Source: Paraburkholderia caffeinitolerans
GTDB taxonomy: Bacteria > Pseudomonadota > Gammaproteobacteria > Burkholderiales > Burkholderiaceae
Length of the DNA stretch: 64,000 nucleotides
Assembly (NCBI RefSeq): GCF_902859945.1
Contig: NZ_CADIKL010000005.1
Span: 1-64,000, forward strand
Direction: 5' to 3'
The translations under genes and the position numbers were made by a program. Below are positions 1-8,846 of this stretch, one piece after another. Numbering within the stretch: position 1 is the first letter of the stretch; each line of letters starts with the position of its first letter. The notes below the pieces were generated by a model. That model saw only the letters and a program-made list of their open reading frames with translations, had not been told where the DNA came from and made no database searches.

Positions 1-1329
1 GGTGCTGCCCGCGACGGGCGGCGGCGCGCTGCGGCGTGCCTGTGCCGGTTGCGCAAACGGCGAAACCAGCGGGTCGCGCGGCGCGGAGAAGCCGCGCGGC
101 GTGACCGCGGCCGTCGATGCGAGTGTGGCGGCTGCTGCCATCGGACGCACGCCCGCCGCGCTCATGGGTGAAATCGGCGGCGAAATCGCGGACGAGAGCG
201 GGGCGGCGGCAGTGGCAGCCGGGGCCGCCGCGGGGATCGGAGCGGTGCGCCGCATCGGCGGGCTGCCTGCTGCGCCGGCAAGCGCCGCGCCACCTGACGG
301 AGCACCGCCGAACGGAGTGCCGCCGATGTCGGCCAATGCCTGGCGGCGCGTGTCGGTGGAGAAACCGGCTGGCGGGGTCGCCAGCGTCGCACCGTTCGCA
401 GCCGTTGCCGGGCTGCGGCGGGCGTCGGCCAGTTGGCCGTCGCGCAGCCAGCCGGCCGGAGCGGTCGGTTCGGAGCGCGCCCATGCGGCGGCGGGGCTCG
501 GCTCCGGCGACGCGAAATCCGGTTCGGTGCGCCACGGCGAGGCACTGCCACGCGTCCCGCCATGTGCCGCGAATGCGCCATCGGTGTTCCGCGCTGTCGC
601 GCTCGCGGTGGCGCTTGCCACACCGGCGGCACTCGCCCCGGCGGTGGTCGCCGCGCGTTTGCCCGGCATCTGCGGACGCCATACAGTTGGGCGTTTGCGG
701 CGTGCGCCGTCGAGCGGCTCGGCAAAGCCGCCTGCACCAGGGGTGCCGCTTGCGTTGCTTGAGCCCATGCCAGGCGCCGTGCCCGAGGACGTCCTGCTCC
801 CAAGCCCCAGGCCGTTGCCAAGGCCGCTAGCCAGCTTGCCGAGGTTTCCCAAACCGCTCAGCCCATTCGAACCCGAGCGCGCCGCGCCTTGCGGCTGTGC
901 GGCGTCCTGTCTGGATGCGCGGCGGCTGCGGCGTTCATCGTCGTCTGGGTTGGACGGGCGGATATTGAGCCCGAGACCGAGCGAGACGTCGGCCCACGCG
1001 AAGAAGTCGCGCCAGCGGAAATCGATGAGCCAGGGCAGGCTCACGAACAGCAGCGCCGCCATCGCAAGCGGCGCGGCGGTGTGCCCGATCAGCTTGCCGA
1101 GCCCGCCCGCGAGCGCGTGCCCGAGCGCATCGAAGCCGTCGATGTTCAGAAGCGTGGCTTCGAGCGTGCAGCTCGCCAGCAGCACGCAGACAAAACCGAG
1201 CCAAAGCCGGATCGTGCCGGGGCCGCGCAAGCCCGCGCCGCCAGGCAGCACCGACTTCACGAGACGCCAGATCAGAGGGACGAACCAGATGGCGGATAAG
1301 CCGAACCAGCCAGGGACTACCGTGTGCAT
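1..1329 (-). CDS. FtsK/SpoIIIE-type DNA translocase, N-terminal part (runs off window)
   Basis: The reading frame opens at an ATG at 1329 and stays open to the window edge, giving 443 codons without a stop. Three hydrophobic stretches (about residues 6-24, 41-62 and 78-102) are followed by the sequence WLIDFRWRDFFAWAD. From about residue 125 there is a very long Ala/Pro/Ser/Arg-rich low-complexity stretch. Membrane anchor plus long linker is the architecture of FtsK chromosome translocases, whose C-terminal RecA-like motor and gamma domain would lie outside the window. Burkholderia-type genomes often carry a second, large FtsK of this kind. The motor domain is not visible, so the family call rests on the N-terminus only. 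A TTG at 1341 is an alternative start. Confidence 0.62.
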   Translation of the reverse strand, partial: MHTVVPGWFGLSAIWFVPLIWRLVKSVLPGGAGLRGPGTIRLWLGFVCVLLASCTLEATLLNIDGFDALGHALAGGLGKLIGHTAAPLAMAALLFVSLPWLIDFRWRDFFAWADVSLGLGLNIRPSNPDDDERRSRRASRQDAAQPQGAARSGSNGLSGLGNLGKLASGLGNGLGLGSRTSSGTAPGMGSSNASGTPGAGGFAEPLDGARRKRPTVWRPQMPGKRAATTAGASAAGVASATASATARNTDGAFAAHGGTRGSASPWRTEPDFASPEPSPAAAWARSEPTAPAGWLRDGQLADARRSPATAANGATLATPPAGFSTDTRRQALADIGGTPFGGAPSGGAALAGAAGSPPMRRTAPIPAAAPAATAAAPLSSAISPPISPMSAAGVRPMAAAATLASTAAVTPRGFSAPRDPLVSPFAQPAQARRSAPPPVAGST

Positions 1330-1644
1330 GCCAGAGATCAACGCTTAAGAGATGTGCAACGTGTCGAGTGTAACCGCCAAGCCCTTGGGCACTGCAATGC
1401 GCGTTGCCGCGCCGCAACCGGCGCGGCCGTGCCGGCGCCGGGCGAGTGTGCTGCAAGCCCGGCACGCAGGGCTATGAGCGGGGTGGGCTTCAGGAGGAAA
1501 CCGCGCCGGAAACCGTGCGGAGCTCAGCGGGGAGAAAACCGAGGGCCATGAGTTAGTGTGCCAAGCCATGCGCCAGGCGCGTGAGACCGCGCGCCAGAGA
1601 GAGCCGCGCCGTTCGAGCGCGCGGCTGCTGGACGGCGCGACGCC
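1330..1644. other. intergenic region upstream of the FtsK-like gene
   Basis: No convincing gene is seen in this 315-base gap. On the minus strand a TACACT hexamer (1372-1367) lies about 38 bases before the FtsK-like start codon and could be a -10 element; no clear -35 box accompanies it. The rest is GC-rich without a strong hairpin. Confidence 0.4.
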
Positions 1645-2313
1645 TCACTTGCTCGGCTTCGCGGGCGTGGCGGCGGAGGCGGACGCCCCCGACGGCGCGC
1701 TTGCAGGTGCACCGGCGGCAGCGGGCGCACTCGCTTGGGCGAACGTCATGCGATCGCCGTTTTCGAGCACGACGAGGAGTGCCTGCGGTTCGCGCATTTG
1801 CACGCCCGAACGCTGGATGTGCGCGAGCGCGTCGAGATACGGGCCTTCGATTTCGCCGCCCTTGCCGGAGCATGCCATCAGCGTTCCCGCGAGCCGGCCA
1901 AACGAGAGCAGCCCGTTCTTGAGCGAGTAGCTGCCCATGTAGCGATTGCAGCCCGAGAAGCCGCTTGCATGGCGCTGGCCGCTGGCAGTCGAGAGGTCGA
2001 GCGTGATGGGCCGCGCGGGCGGAGCATCAGGGGCGCCGCTGTCGGTGCTCGCGCCCGGCACCGCGCGCTGCGTGCCGTCGGCGCGTTTCCATTCGACGAG
2101 TTGCCAATGCGTGTTGTCGAGCAATTCCGTCGTTGCGGGATTGAACGGGTCGGGCGGCGCTACGGACGTGTCCTGGTGAACCGGCAGCTTGCAGGCGGCA
2201 AGCAGGAGCGCAGCCGCAGCGGCGGCCGCGAACGGCGCGGTGTATGACACACGCGAGGCGAGCAGGCGCGCAATCTTGCGTGCGGCGGGGCGTGTGCTCG
2301 AGCGGTGGGGCAT
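1645..2313 (-). CDS. META/HslJ-domain lipoprotein
   Basis: This 222-residue protein begins at an ATG at 2313. An in-frame upstream extension lacks a signal-peptide look and was not used. A basic N-terminus and a hydrophobic run end in the lipobox LAAC at Cys41, so an outer- or inner-membrane lipoprotein is predicted. From about residue 64 the sequence matches the META/HslJ fold, with DNTHWQLVEW, the family motif GFSGCNRYMGSY, and MACSGKGGEIEGPYLDAL. The last 30 residues are an Ala/Pro/Ser-rich tail. In E. coli, HslJ is a heat-inducible META-domain protein linked to novobiocin tolerance; the molecular activity of this family is unclear. The gene is divergent from purT. Confidence 0.82.
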   Translation of the reverse strand: MPHRSSTRPAARKIARLLASRVSYTAPFAAAAAAALLLAACKLPVHQDTSVAPPDPFNPATTELLDNTHWQLVEWKRADGTQRAVPGASTDSGAPDAPPARPITLDLSTASGQRHASGFSGCNRYMGSYSLKNGLLSFGRLAGTLMACSGKGGEIEGPYLDALAHIQRSGVQMREPQALLVVLENGDRMTFAQASAPAAAGAPASAPSGASASAATPAKPSK

Positions 2314-2615
2314 CGCATCGTTCCTTATAACTGGCGAAGGCGTAAGCGTAACGCACCAAGGGGCCGCATGCGAGCGCAAAGGCTCGCTAAAGATTTACAA
2401 AAGCCTGGTAAAAGCCTGGTTCGCGCGCCCGGTCGAGGCGCGCGTGGAACCTGCGTGGAACCTATTTCTCGCGCAATGCGCGCTCAATTCACGTTTGGTT
2501 CACACACAGGTGGCGCGAGACCGGGCACGGGGTGTTAACATCGGCGCTCCCTCGCATTCGCATCCCTTGAAGCGCGCGAATCACACGCCGCCTCACGCTC
2601 ATTCCTGGAGACATC
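2314..2615. other. divergent promoter region between META lipoprotein and purT
   Basis: No coding sequence is supported here. On the plus strand an extended -10 candidate, TGTTAACAT (2533-2541), precedes purT by about 75 bases. On the minus strand a TTATAA-type patch around 2325-2331 is a possible -10 for the lipoprotein gene. The ribosome-binding site TGGAGA just before 2616 fits purT. Confidence 0.45.
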
Positions 2616-3836
2616 ATGCAGACCGGCACTCGCATCGGCACGCCGCTTTCCGCTTCCGCCACCCGTGTCATGCTGCTCGGCGCCGGCGAACTCGGCAAGG
2701 AAGTGATCATCGCGCTGCAGCGCCTCGGCGTCGAAGTGATCGCCGTCGACCGCTACGAAAACGCGCCCGGCCATCAGGTCGCGCATCGCGCCCACGTCAT
2801 CGACATGGCCGATCCCAAGGCGCTGCGCGCGCTGATCGACGCCGAGCGTCCGCACCTCGTCGTGCCCGAGATCGAGGCCATCGCCACCGATGCGCTGGCG
2901 GCCGTCGAAGCCGAGGGCGCAGCCGTGGTGATCCCCACCGCGCGCGCCGCGCAGCTCACCATGAACCGCGAAGGCATCCGGCGTCTCGCCGCCGAGGAAC
3001 TGGGCTTGCCGACCTCGCCTTACGCATTTGCCGATTCGCTCGACGAACTCAAGGCCGGCATCGCCAAGGTTGGCTACCCGTGCGTGGTGAAGCCGGTGAT
3101 GTCGTCCTCGGGCAAGGGACAGTCGGTGCTCAAGAGCGACGCCGATGTCGAACGTGCCTGGCAGTACGCGCTCGCAGGCGGGCGCGTGAATCATGGCCGC
3201 GTGATCGTCGAGGGCTTTATCGACTTCGAATACGAAATCACTCAGCTCACCGTGCGTGCGAACGACCCGGCGAGCGGCGCTGTGCAGACGTACTTCTGCG
3301 ACCCGATCGGCCACCGCCAGGTGGACGGCGATTACGTGGAGTCGTGGCAGCCGCAGCCGATGAGCCCGAAGGCGCTCGAGCGCTCGCGCGAGGTCGCGCA
3401 CAAGGTGACCGAGGCGCTGGGCGGGCGTGGCCTGTTCGGCGTCGAGTTGTTCGTGCGCGGCGATGACGTCTGGTTCTCGGAAGTGAGCCCGCGTCCGCAC
3501 GACACGGGGCTTGTCACGCTCGCGTCGCAGCGCTTCTCCGAGTTCGAACTGCATGCGCGCGCGATTCTCGGGCTGCCCGTCGATACGACGGCGCGCGGGC
3601 CGGGCGCATCGGCGGTGATTTACGGCGGCATGGATGAGCGTGGCATCGCCTTCGAAGGCGTGGCGGAAGCACTGGCCGTGCCGGGCGCGGACCTGCGGCT
3701 GTTCGGCAAGCCCGAGAGCTTCGCGAAGCGCCGCATGGGCGTCGCGCTCGCGACCGGCGCCGACATCGACGAAGCCCGCTCGCGCGCACGCGCCGCGGCC
3801 TCGGCGGTGCGCCCGGTGCCGGGGAGCGTGTCGTAA
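2616..3836 (+). CDS. purT: formate-dependent phosphoribosylglycinamide formyltransferase 2
   Basis: PurT (406 residues) catalyses the folate-independent third step of purine synthesis: GAR + formate + ATP gives FGAR + ADP + phosphate, in the cytosol. The N-terminal nucleotide-binding element [11 protein letters not shown] lies at residues 20-30. An ATP-grasp domain follows, with the flexible loop SSSGKGQSV, and the metal/ATP-binding stretch [14 protein letters not shown] is near residue 290. Length and motifs match the family throughout. A TGGAGA ribosome-binding site sits 9-10 bases upstream of the ATG. It is probably a single-gene transcript, with a stem-loop about 110 bases after the stop. 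Confidence 0.97.
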   Translation: MQTGTRIGTPLSASATRVMLLGAGELGKEVIIALQRLGVEVIAVDRYENAPGHQVAHRAHVIDMADPKALRALIDAERPHLVVPEIEAIATDALAAVEAEGAAVVIPTARAAQLTMNREGIRRLAAEELGLPTSPYAFADSLDELKAGIAKVGYPCVVKPVMSSSGKGQSVLKSDADVERAWQYALAGGRVNHGRVIVEGFIDFEYEITQLTVRANDPASGAVQTYFCDPIGHRQVDGDYVESWQPQPMSPKALERSREVAHKVTEALGGRGLFGVELFVRGDDVWFSEVSPRPHDTGLVTLASQRFSEFELHARAILGLPVDTTARGPGASAVIYGGMDERGIAFEGVAEALAVPGADLRLFGKPESFAKRRMGVALATGADIDEARSRARAAASAVRPVPGSVS

Positions 3837-3946
3837 CAAGCGCTGGCTTGGCGACGCCGTGTCGATCTATCGCATTCGTGCTGACGGCGCGCCGCCAGAT
3901 AATCGCCGTTTTGCCGTGCGGCGTGTGCCGCCGTCGTGGATGGCTG

Positions 3947-3965
3947 GCCACGCACGGGGCGTGGC
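3947..3965 (+). terminator. stem-loop downstream of purT
   Basis: A 7-bp perfect stem (GCCACGC/GCGTGGC) closes a 5-base loop. No U-tract follows, so intrinsic termination is uncertain; it may only protect the 3' end. Confidence 0.3.
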
Positions 3966-4010
3966 AACGCCCACCGGGTTATCGTGTCTGCAAATTGCAG
4001 GAAGGTCGGA

Positions 4011-4199
4011 ATGATGAAGTCGATCGCGTTGTGGTGGCCGCGCGGGTTGTTGATGATGATGTGCGCCTTTGCGCTCTCGGGTTGCGGCCTCGCTGCCGCG
4101 CCGTGCCGCGTGGTGTCGGCGGGCTTGAAGATCGTGCCGTTGGTCGGGCACGTGGCCGCGGCGCCCACCGACGCATGCGCCGACGTGATCGACCCCTGA
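4011..4199 (+). CDS. small lipoprotein, DUF6726-like
   Basis: This 62-residue protein starts at ATG 4011, preceded by the ribosome-binding site GGAAGG. A second ATG follows immediately at 4014. A hydrophobic signal ends in the lipobox ALSGC, and the mature part GLAAAPCRVVSAGLKIVPLV leads to a conserved-looking APTDACADVIDP end. Two further cysteines in the mature part could form a disulfide. The pattern matches a small Burkholderiales lipoprotein family that I recall as DUF6726. Function is unknown. It lies just upstream of a periplasmic lysozyme-inhibitor-like gene, but with 87 bases between them co-transcription is only possible. Confidence 0.8.
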   Translation: MMKSIALWWPRGLLMMMCAFALSGCGLAAAPCRVVSAGLKIVPLVGHVAAAPTDACADVIDP

Positions 4200-4286
4200 C
4201 CCGTGATGCATGCGCAGCGAAGCAACACGGTAACTCACTACGTCGGCACCGCGCGCTGGTCCAACCGAGTATTGGGAGAACACGCC

Positions 4287-4718
4287 ATGATCCGTGGACG
4301 CAACGCCGCCCACCGTCTTGCCACCCGCCTTCGCACGCTGCGCCGGCTCGCCGCCAGCGTGTTCGCGCTCGCGGTCCTCGGCGCCGGTGCGAGCCTCGCG
4401 GCGCCTGCCGCGCAGGCTGCCTCGCTCGACGTGCGGGAGATCCAGGTTCAGCCTCGCCATACGTACAGCTATACCTGCGCGGACGGTAAGACCTTCAAGG
4501 TCACCTATATCAACGGCTCTAACGGGCAGAGCTTCGCGCTCGTTCCGGTCGGGGGCCGCAGGTTGCTCTTTGTCGGCGTGATTGCCGCGTCGGGCGTGAA
4601 ATACGTCGCCGACCGCTATACCTGGTGGACCAAGGGTCCCGGCGCCGACCTCTACGACGACATGTCCGAAGCCAGTCCCAAGCCCGTCGTTTCCGGTTGC
4701 GCCACGATCATGCGCTAG
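4287..4718 (+). CDS. MliC-family periplasmic lysozyme inhibitor-like protein
   Basis: This 143-residue exported protein begins at ATG 4287 with GGGAGAA as ribosome-binding site. A long basic n-region and an Ala-rich hydrophobic core end near AQA-ASLDV (about residue 37), with no lipobox, so it should be periplasmic and soluble. The body has the MliC pattern: YTCADGKTFKVTY, then ASGVKY, then WWTKGPGADL. A C-terminal Cys (VVSGCATI) can pair with the Cys of YTCADG. MliC proteins bind and block C-type lysozyme and help bacteria resist host lysozyme. No experimental link exists for this copy. Confidence 0.72.
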   Translation: MIRGRNAAHRLATRLRTLRRLAASVFALAVLGAGASLAAPAAQAASLDVREIQVQPRHTYSYTCADGKTFKVTYINGSNGQSFALVPVGGRRLLFVGVIAASGVKYVADRYTWWTKGPGADLYDDMSEASPKPVVSGCATIMR

Positions 4719-5230
4719 GGCCGCCCGGCGCTCTCCACCCGCGCCATTCCGGTGTCGGGCGTTGCAGAAGCCGGCCCACCCGGCCATAGGGATTTATGCC
4801 AAGGTGTTACAATACCGGCCTTTCGCCGAATTGCGCCTGCCCTCGGGGCGGGTTCTGGCCGGCGACGGGGCAGCTGCCACGCCCGTGAGCACCGGGACCC
4901 GGCAGACGCCCAGGCGTTGCGACATCGACTGAAGCAGCCGGGCGCCCCGGCTGGCAACAAGGGAACGAGCGGGTCGAGCGCGGCCGTGCAGCCGGCGCTC
5001 CCTGCATACCGCGATGGGTTGACTCGACGGCGTTTCCGCGAATCTGCCTGGCATCTTTCGCGAGCCGTCCGCTGGACGGCCAACGCGGCCGCTGCGGCCC
5101 CGCAAGCTCAGTAACCCAGTACGCTCGTCCAGTTTGCCCGCACTTTTCGAAGCAATCCGGCAGTACCCTGCAGTGAATATTTGAGGCGCATCGCGCCTCG
5201 TGCGCACAGCGCCTTTATAGCGAAGCCATC
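4719..5230 (+). other. long untranslated leader region upstream of rhlE
   Basis: This 512-base region has no recognisable protein gene. It contains an extended -10 candidate (TGTTACAAT) near its start and then about 400 GC-rich bases able to form several hairpins, for example CCGTCC/GGACGG near 5067-5080. I compared it by eye with RNase P RNA, tmRNA, SRP RNA and 6S RNA landmarks and saw none. The best reading is a long 5' leader of the helicase mRNA, a feature known for some cold-shock helicase mRNAs. Confidence 0.45.
4805..4813 (+). promoter_or_regulatory. extended -10 promoter candidate
   Basis: TGTTACAAT carries the TGn extension directly before a TACAAT hexamer (5 of 6 to consensus). No good -35 is present at the usual spacing. 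Transcription would start near 4820 and give a leader of about 410 bases for rhlE. Confidence 0.45.
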
Positions 5231-6718
5231 ATGTCCGACACAGCCGTCACGCCCAGCACCGAGACCTTCGATCAGTTCGGCCTCGCGCCCGAGATCCTCA
5301 AGGCGATCCAGGAGCAGGGCTACACGACGCCCACGCCCATTCAGGCGCAAGCCATTCCCGTGGTCCTCACGGGCCGCGACGTGATGGGCGCCGCGCAGAC
5401 CGGCACCGGCAAGACCGCGAGCTTTTCGCTGCCGATCATTCAGCGCCTGCTGCCGCTGGCGAGCACGAGCGCCTCGCCCGCGCGCCATCCGGTGCGCGCG
5501 CTGATCCTCACGCCCACGCGCGAGCTGGCCGACCAGGTCGCCAACAACGTGCGCACCTACGCGCAGCACACGGCGCTGCGTAGCTCGGTGGTGTTCGGCG
5601 GCGTCGACATGAATCCGCAATCGGACGAACTGCGCCGCGGCGTGGAAATCCTGATCGCGACGCCTGGCCGCCTGCTCGACCACGTGCAGCAGAAGACCAC
5701 GAATCTGGGCCAGGTCCAGATGCTGGTGCTCGACGAAGCCGACCGCATGCTCGACATGGGCTTCCTGCCGGATCTCCAGCGCATCTTGAATCTGCTGCCG
5801 AAAGAGCGCCAGACGCTGCTGTTCTCGGCCACCTTTTCGGGCGAGATCAAGAAGCTTGCTGCCACTTATCTGCGCACGCCGCAGACCATTGAGGTCGCGC
5901 GCAGCAACTCGACGGCTACCAACGTCACGCAGGTCGTCTACGAAGTCGCCGAAGGCGACAAGACGGGCGCCGTCGTGCAGCTGATCCGCGAGCGCAGCCT
6001 GAAGCAGGTGATCGTGTTCTGCAACAGCAAGATCGGCGCGAGCCGTCTCGCGCGCCAGATCGAAAAGCAGGGCATCGTGGCCGCCGCGATTCACGGCGAC
6101 CGCTCGCAAAACGAACGCATGCAGGCGCTTGACGCGTTCAAGCGCGGCGAGATCGAGGCGCTGGTGGCGACCGACGTGGCCGCGCGCGGCCTCGACATCG
6201 CCGAGTTGCCGGCGGTGATCAACTTCGACCTGCCGTTCAACGCCGAAGACTACGTGCACCGTATCGGCCGCACGGGCCGCGCTGGCGCCTCGGGCGACGC
6301 GCTCTCGCTGTGCAGCCCGAGCGAGAGGAAGCAGCTCGCCGACATCGAAAAGCTGATCAAGCGTCCGTTGACCGTTGAGCGTCTCGTGGTCGACACGCCG
6401 GTCGCGCATCACGAAGGCGGCAGCCGCCGCCGCGAGCGCGACGGGCGCGGCGATGGTCACGAGGGCCGCGAAGGCCGTGGCGAGCGCGTCGGCCACCGTC
6501 GCCCCGGTGCTTACGAGCGGCCGCATCATCATCGCCAGTCGCAGCCCGTCGACGACTTTTTCCTGAAGCCCTACGAGCCGTCGCCGAGCGCGCGCAGCGC
6601 AGCCGAAGAAAAGCCCGCGCCCGCCGCGTCGCAAAAGCAGAAGCAGCCGCTTGCGGCGCTGCTTGGTGGCTTGGGTTCGGCGTGGCGTAACAAGCCGACC
6701 TCGTCTTCGTCGTCCTGA
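5231..6718 (+). CDS. rhlE: DEAD-box ATP-dependent RNA helicase, RhlE type
   Basis: This 495-residue helicase unwinds structured RNA using ATP, probably in ribosome assembly and mRNA turnover. Motif I AQTGTGKT is at residues 55-62, PTREL near 95, DEAD at 168-171, SAT at 199-201, and HRIGRTGRAG near the end of the second RecA domain. From about residue 385 to the end there is a basic, Arg/Gly/His-rich tail, usual for RhlE proteins and likely an RNA-binding extension. The ribosome-binding site before ATG 5231 is weak (GCGAAG), which together with the long leader suggests translational control. A strong bidirectional terminator follows. Confidence 0.95.
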   Translation: MSDTAVTPSTETFDQFGLAPEILKAIQEQGYTTPTPIQAQAIPVVLTGRDVMGAAQTGTGKTASFSLPIIQRLLPLASTSASPARHPVRALILTPTRELADQVANNVRTYAQHTALRSSVVFGGVDMNPQSDELRRGVEILIATPGRLLDHVQQKTTNLGQVQMLVLDEADRMLDMGFLPDLQRILNLLPKERQTLLFSATFSGEIKKLAATYLRTPQTIEVARSNSTATNVTQVVYEVAEGDKTGAVVQLIRERSLKQVIVFCNSKIGASRLARQIEKQGIVAAAIHGDRSQNERMQALDAFKRGEIEALVATDVAARGLDIAELPAVINFDLPFNAEDYVHRIGRTGRAGASGDALSLCSPSERKQLADIEKLIKRPLTVERLVVDTPVAHHEGGSRRRERDGRGDGHEGREGRGERVGHRRPGAYERPHHHRQSQPVDDFFLKPYEPSPSARSAAEEKPAPAASQKQKQPLAALLGGLGSAWRNKPTSSSSS

Positions 6719-6757
6719 GGCTTGAGGCGCGCGGGGCTTCGGCTTCCGCGCAATGAA

Positions 6758-6795
6758 AAAAGCGGCGTGCCAGTTTCGACCGGCACGCCGCTTTT
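6758..6795. terminator. bidirectional intrinsic terminator between rhlE and gluQ
   Basis: A 14-bp perfect stem AAAAGCGGCGTGCC/GGCACGCCGCTTTT encloses a 10-base loop. The A-run on one arm and T-run on the other give a U-tract in both directions. It lies between two convergent genes. Confidence 0.9.
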
Positions 6796-6826
6796 GCATT
6801 TCTGTCCGCAATCGTGGGCTATGCGC

Positions 6827-7774
6827 TCACTGGGCCACTAATTGCGCGAGGCGGCGTTTCCAGGCATCGATCGCATCGGCCTGAAAGGCTTCGAGCGTCG
6901 TGGGCGCCGGGTTGCGCAGTTCGAGCCCGAGATGACGCGCGGCGGCCAGCAGCGCCTCGAGTGGCCGCTCGGCGTCGAGCGCCTGCGCGCCGGTCTGCTT
7001 CGAGAGCTTTTCGCCTTCCTCGTTGGTGACGACGGGCACGTGCAGATACGCGGGCGTGGGCACGGCGAGGCACTGCTGGAGCCAGATCTGGCGCGCCGTG
7101 GAGTCGAGCAGGTCCGCGCCGCGCACGACGTGGGTGATGTTCTGCGCAGCGTCGTCCACCACCACGGCGAGTTGATACGCCCACTGGCCGTCCGCGCGCA
7201 GGAGCACGAAATCGCCGACTTCGGTCGCCAGATCCTGTTCCTGCGGCCCTTGCCAGCGGTCGTCGAAGCGGATCAGCGCGGGATTGACCGCAGCCTCGGG
7301 CGCATCGTCCGGCACGCGCAGACGCCACGCGCGCGCGGGCTTGCCGTGCAGGCCCGCGCGGCAGGTGCCGGGGTAGATCAATGTGGTGTTGCGCCGGTGC
7401 GCGTGCAGTTGCGAATCGGCGATTTCCTTGCGCGTGCAGCCGCACGGATACACGTGGCCCGCGGCGATCAACTGATCGAGCGCCGCGCGATAAAGGTCGA
7501 GGCGCTGGCTTTGCCATTGCGGCGGCTCGTCGGCGTGAAAGCCGAAACGTTCGAGCGTCGCGAGAATGTCCTCGGCGGCGCCGGGGACGGTGCGCGGGCC
7601 GTCGATGTCCTCCACGCGCACGAGCCATGCGCCGTCATGTGCACGCGCGTCGAGCCAGCTTGCGAGCGCCGAGACGAGCGAGCCGAAATGCAGCGGCCCG
7701 GTGGGCGAGGGCGCGAAGCGCCCGCGATACCCCTGATGGGTTCGAGCCGGTGCGCTCACGCGCGGCAATGTCAC
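6827..7774 (-). CDS. gluQ: glutamyl-Q tRNA(Asp) synthetase
   Basis: GluQ attaches glutamate to the queuosine base at position 34 of tRNA(Asp). It is a paralogue of the glutamyl-tRNA synthetase catalytic core without an anticodon domain. The class I signature [17 protein letters not shown] is at residues 17-33, zinc-ligand candidates CGC and YPGTC follow, and KLSKQTG is the KMSKS-like loop. The length of 315 residues fits the family. I chose the GTG at 7774 because it overlaps the trhO stop as GTGA, which implies translational coupling and leaves a short N-terminus. An upstream ATG at 7828 would overlap trhO by 58 bases. Confidence 0.92.
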   Translation of the reverse strand: MTLPRVSAPARTHQGYRGRFAPSPTGPLHFGSLVSALASWLDARAHDGAWLVRVEDIDGPRTVPGAAEDILATLERFGFHADEPPQWQSQRLDLYRAALDQLIAAGHVYPCGCTRKEIADSQLHAHRRNTTLIYPGTCRAGLHGKPARAWRLRVPDDAPEAAVNPALIRFDDRWQGPQEQDLATEVGDFVLLRADGQWAYQLAVVVDDAAQNITHVVRGADLLDSTARQIWLQQCLAVPTPAYLHVPVVTNEEGEKLSKQTGAQALDAERPLEALLAAARHLGLELRNPAPTTLEAFQADAIDAWKRRLAQLVAQ

Positions 7775-8661
7775 GCAGCGTGTGCCGGCGTGGCTTCGGC
7801 CGTAGTTTGAGGGCGCTCCGGATGACATTCCGGGCAGCTCTTGCCCACGACGTAAAGCGGCGAAGCCTGCCCGGCGGGCGAGACGACCGCGCGGCACGCG
7901 AAGCATTGCACGGTGTCGGTCGCTTCGAGCTGCGGGTTGAGCGCGGTGCGCTGATCGAACACGAAGCAGTCGCCGTTGTAGTGCGCGCCGCCCACTTCCT
8001 CGAAATACTTGAGAATGCCGCCTTCGAGCTGATAAACGTGCTCGATCCCCACTTCCTTCATGTGGATCGCGGCCTTTTCGCAGCGAATGCCGCCCGTGCA
8101 GAACGACACCACGGTCTTGCCTTCGAGATCGGCGCGATTCGCTTCAATCACGCCCGGGAATTCGCTGAACTTGTCGATGCGGTAGTCGAGCGCCTGCTCG
8201 AACGTACCGACGTCGATTTCGAACGCATTGCGTGTGTCCAGCATGACGACCGGGCGGCCTTCGTCGTCGAAGCCGCGGTCCAGCCACGCCTTGAGCACGA
8301 CCGGCGCGACCGACGGCGCGCGGCCTTCCTCGGGGCGGATCGCGGGCTTCTTCATGGTGATGATCTCGCGCTTCAGACGCACGAGCATGCGGTTGAAGGG
8401 GCGTTCTTCCGAGAAGCTTTCCTTGAACTGCAGGGTCGCGAATTTGCCCTCGAACAGCGGATCGTGGTTGATGTAGTCCATGAAGGCGCGCACGTTGCCT
8501 TCATCGCCCGCGACGAACAGATTGATGCCTTCCGGTGCGAGCAGGATGGTGCCCCGCAAATCGAGCGACTTGCAGCGTTCGAGCACGAGCGGACGCCATT
8601 CGGCGGTCTTGTCGAGTGTCGCGAACTGGTAGGCGGAGAGATTGAGAATGCGCATGGCCAA
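7771..8661 (-). CDS. trhO: tRNA uridine(34) hydroxylase / rhodanese-family protein TrhO
   Basis: TrhO (YceA family, 296 residues) performs oxygen-dependent hydroxylation of wobble uridine 34 in several tRNAs, the first step towards cmo5U/mo5U. An N-terminal acylphosphatase-like part (residues about 1-95) precedes a rhodanese domain with [13 protein letters not shown] and the active-site loop [12 protein letters not shown]-terminal segment carries FACRAVVSP and CPECHPE cysteine pairs, seen in longer members and suggesting metal binding. It is the first gene of a two-gene unit with gluQ, so both products act on tRNA wobble bases. A GATAAT hexamer on the minus strand (8717-8712) is a possible -10. 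Confidence 0.93.
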   Translation of the reverse strand: MAMRILNLSAYQFATLDKTAEWRPLVLERCKSLDLRGTILLAPEGINLFVAGDEGNVRAFMDYINHDPLFEGKFATLQFKESFSEERPFNRMLVRLKREIITMKKPAIRPEEGRAPSVAPVVLKAWLDRGFDDEGRPVVMLDTRNAFEIDVGTFEQALDYRIDKFSEFPGVIEANRADLEGKTVVSFCTGGIRCEKAAIHMKEVGIEHVYQLEGGILKYFEEVGGAHYNGDCFVFDQRTALNPQLEATDTVQCFACRAVVSPAGQASPLYVVGKSCPECHPERPQTTAEATPAHAA

Positions 8662-8846
8662 CTTGAGAACCTGAATCAGACAGACCCGCTGTGCGGCGGG
8701 CGTAATCCGCTATTATCCCTCAACCGCGCGTTGCAGGCCGACAGCGCGACTTGATGGCGCGCAGGGCCTTATCCGCATGGCCGGCACGCCGCCCCACGCG
8801 TGGATGGCGGCAAAAATCGCCGGACCGTAGAGGTACAATGACGCCC

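Noticed and set aside
2..1348. 448-codon open frame on the plus strand at the left edge
   Set aside because: It is the complement of the FtsK-like N-terminus, has no domain, and is Ala/Pro/Arg-rich as expected for an antisense shadow in high-GC DNA.
4820..5220. Possible 6S RNA, RNase P RNA, tmRNA or SRP RNA in the rhlE leader
   Set aside because: None of the conserved landmarks (for example the GGAGGGGAGGAAAG block of RNase P RNA or the SRP core loop) is present. Kept only as an unidentified structured leader.
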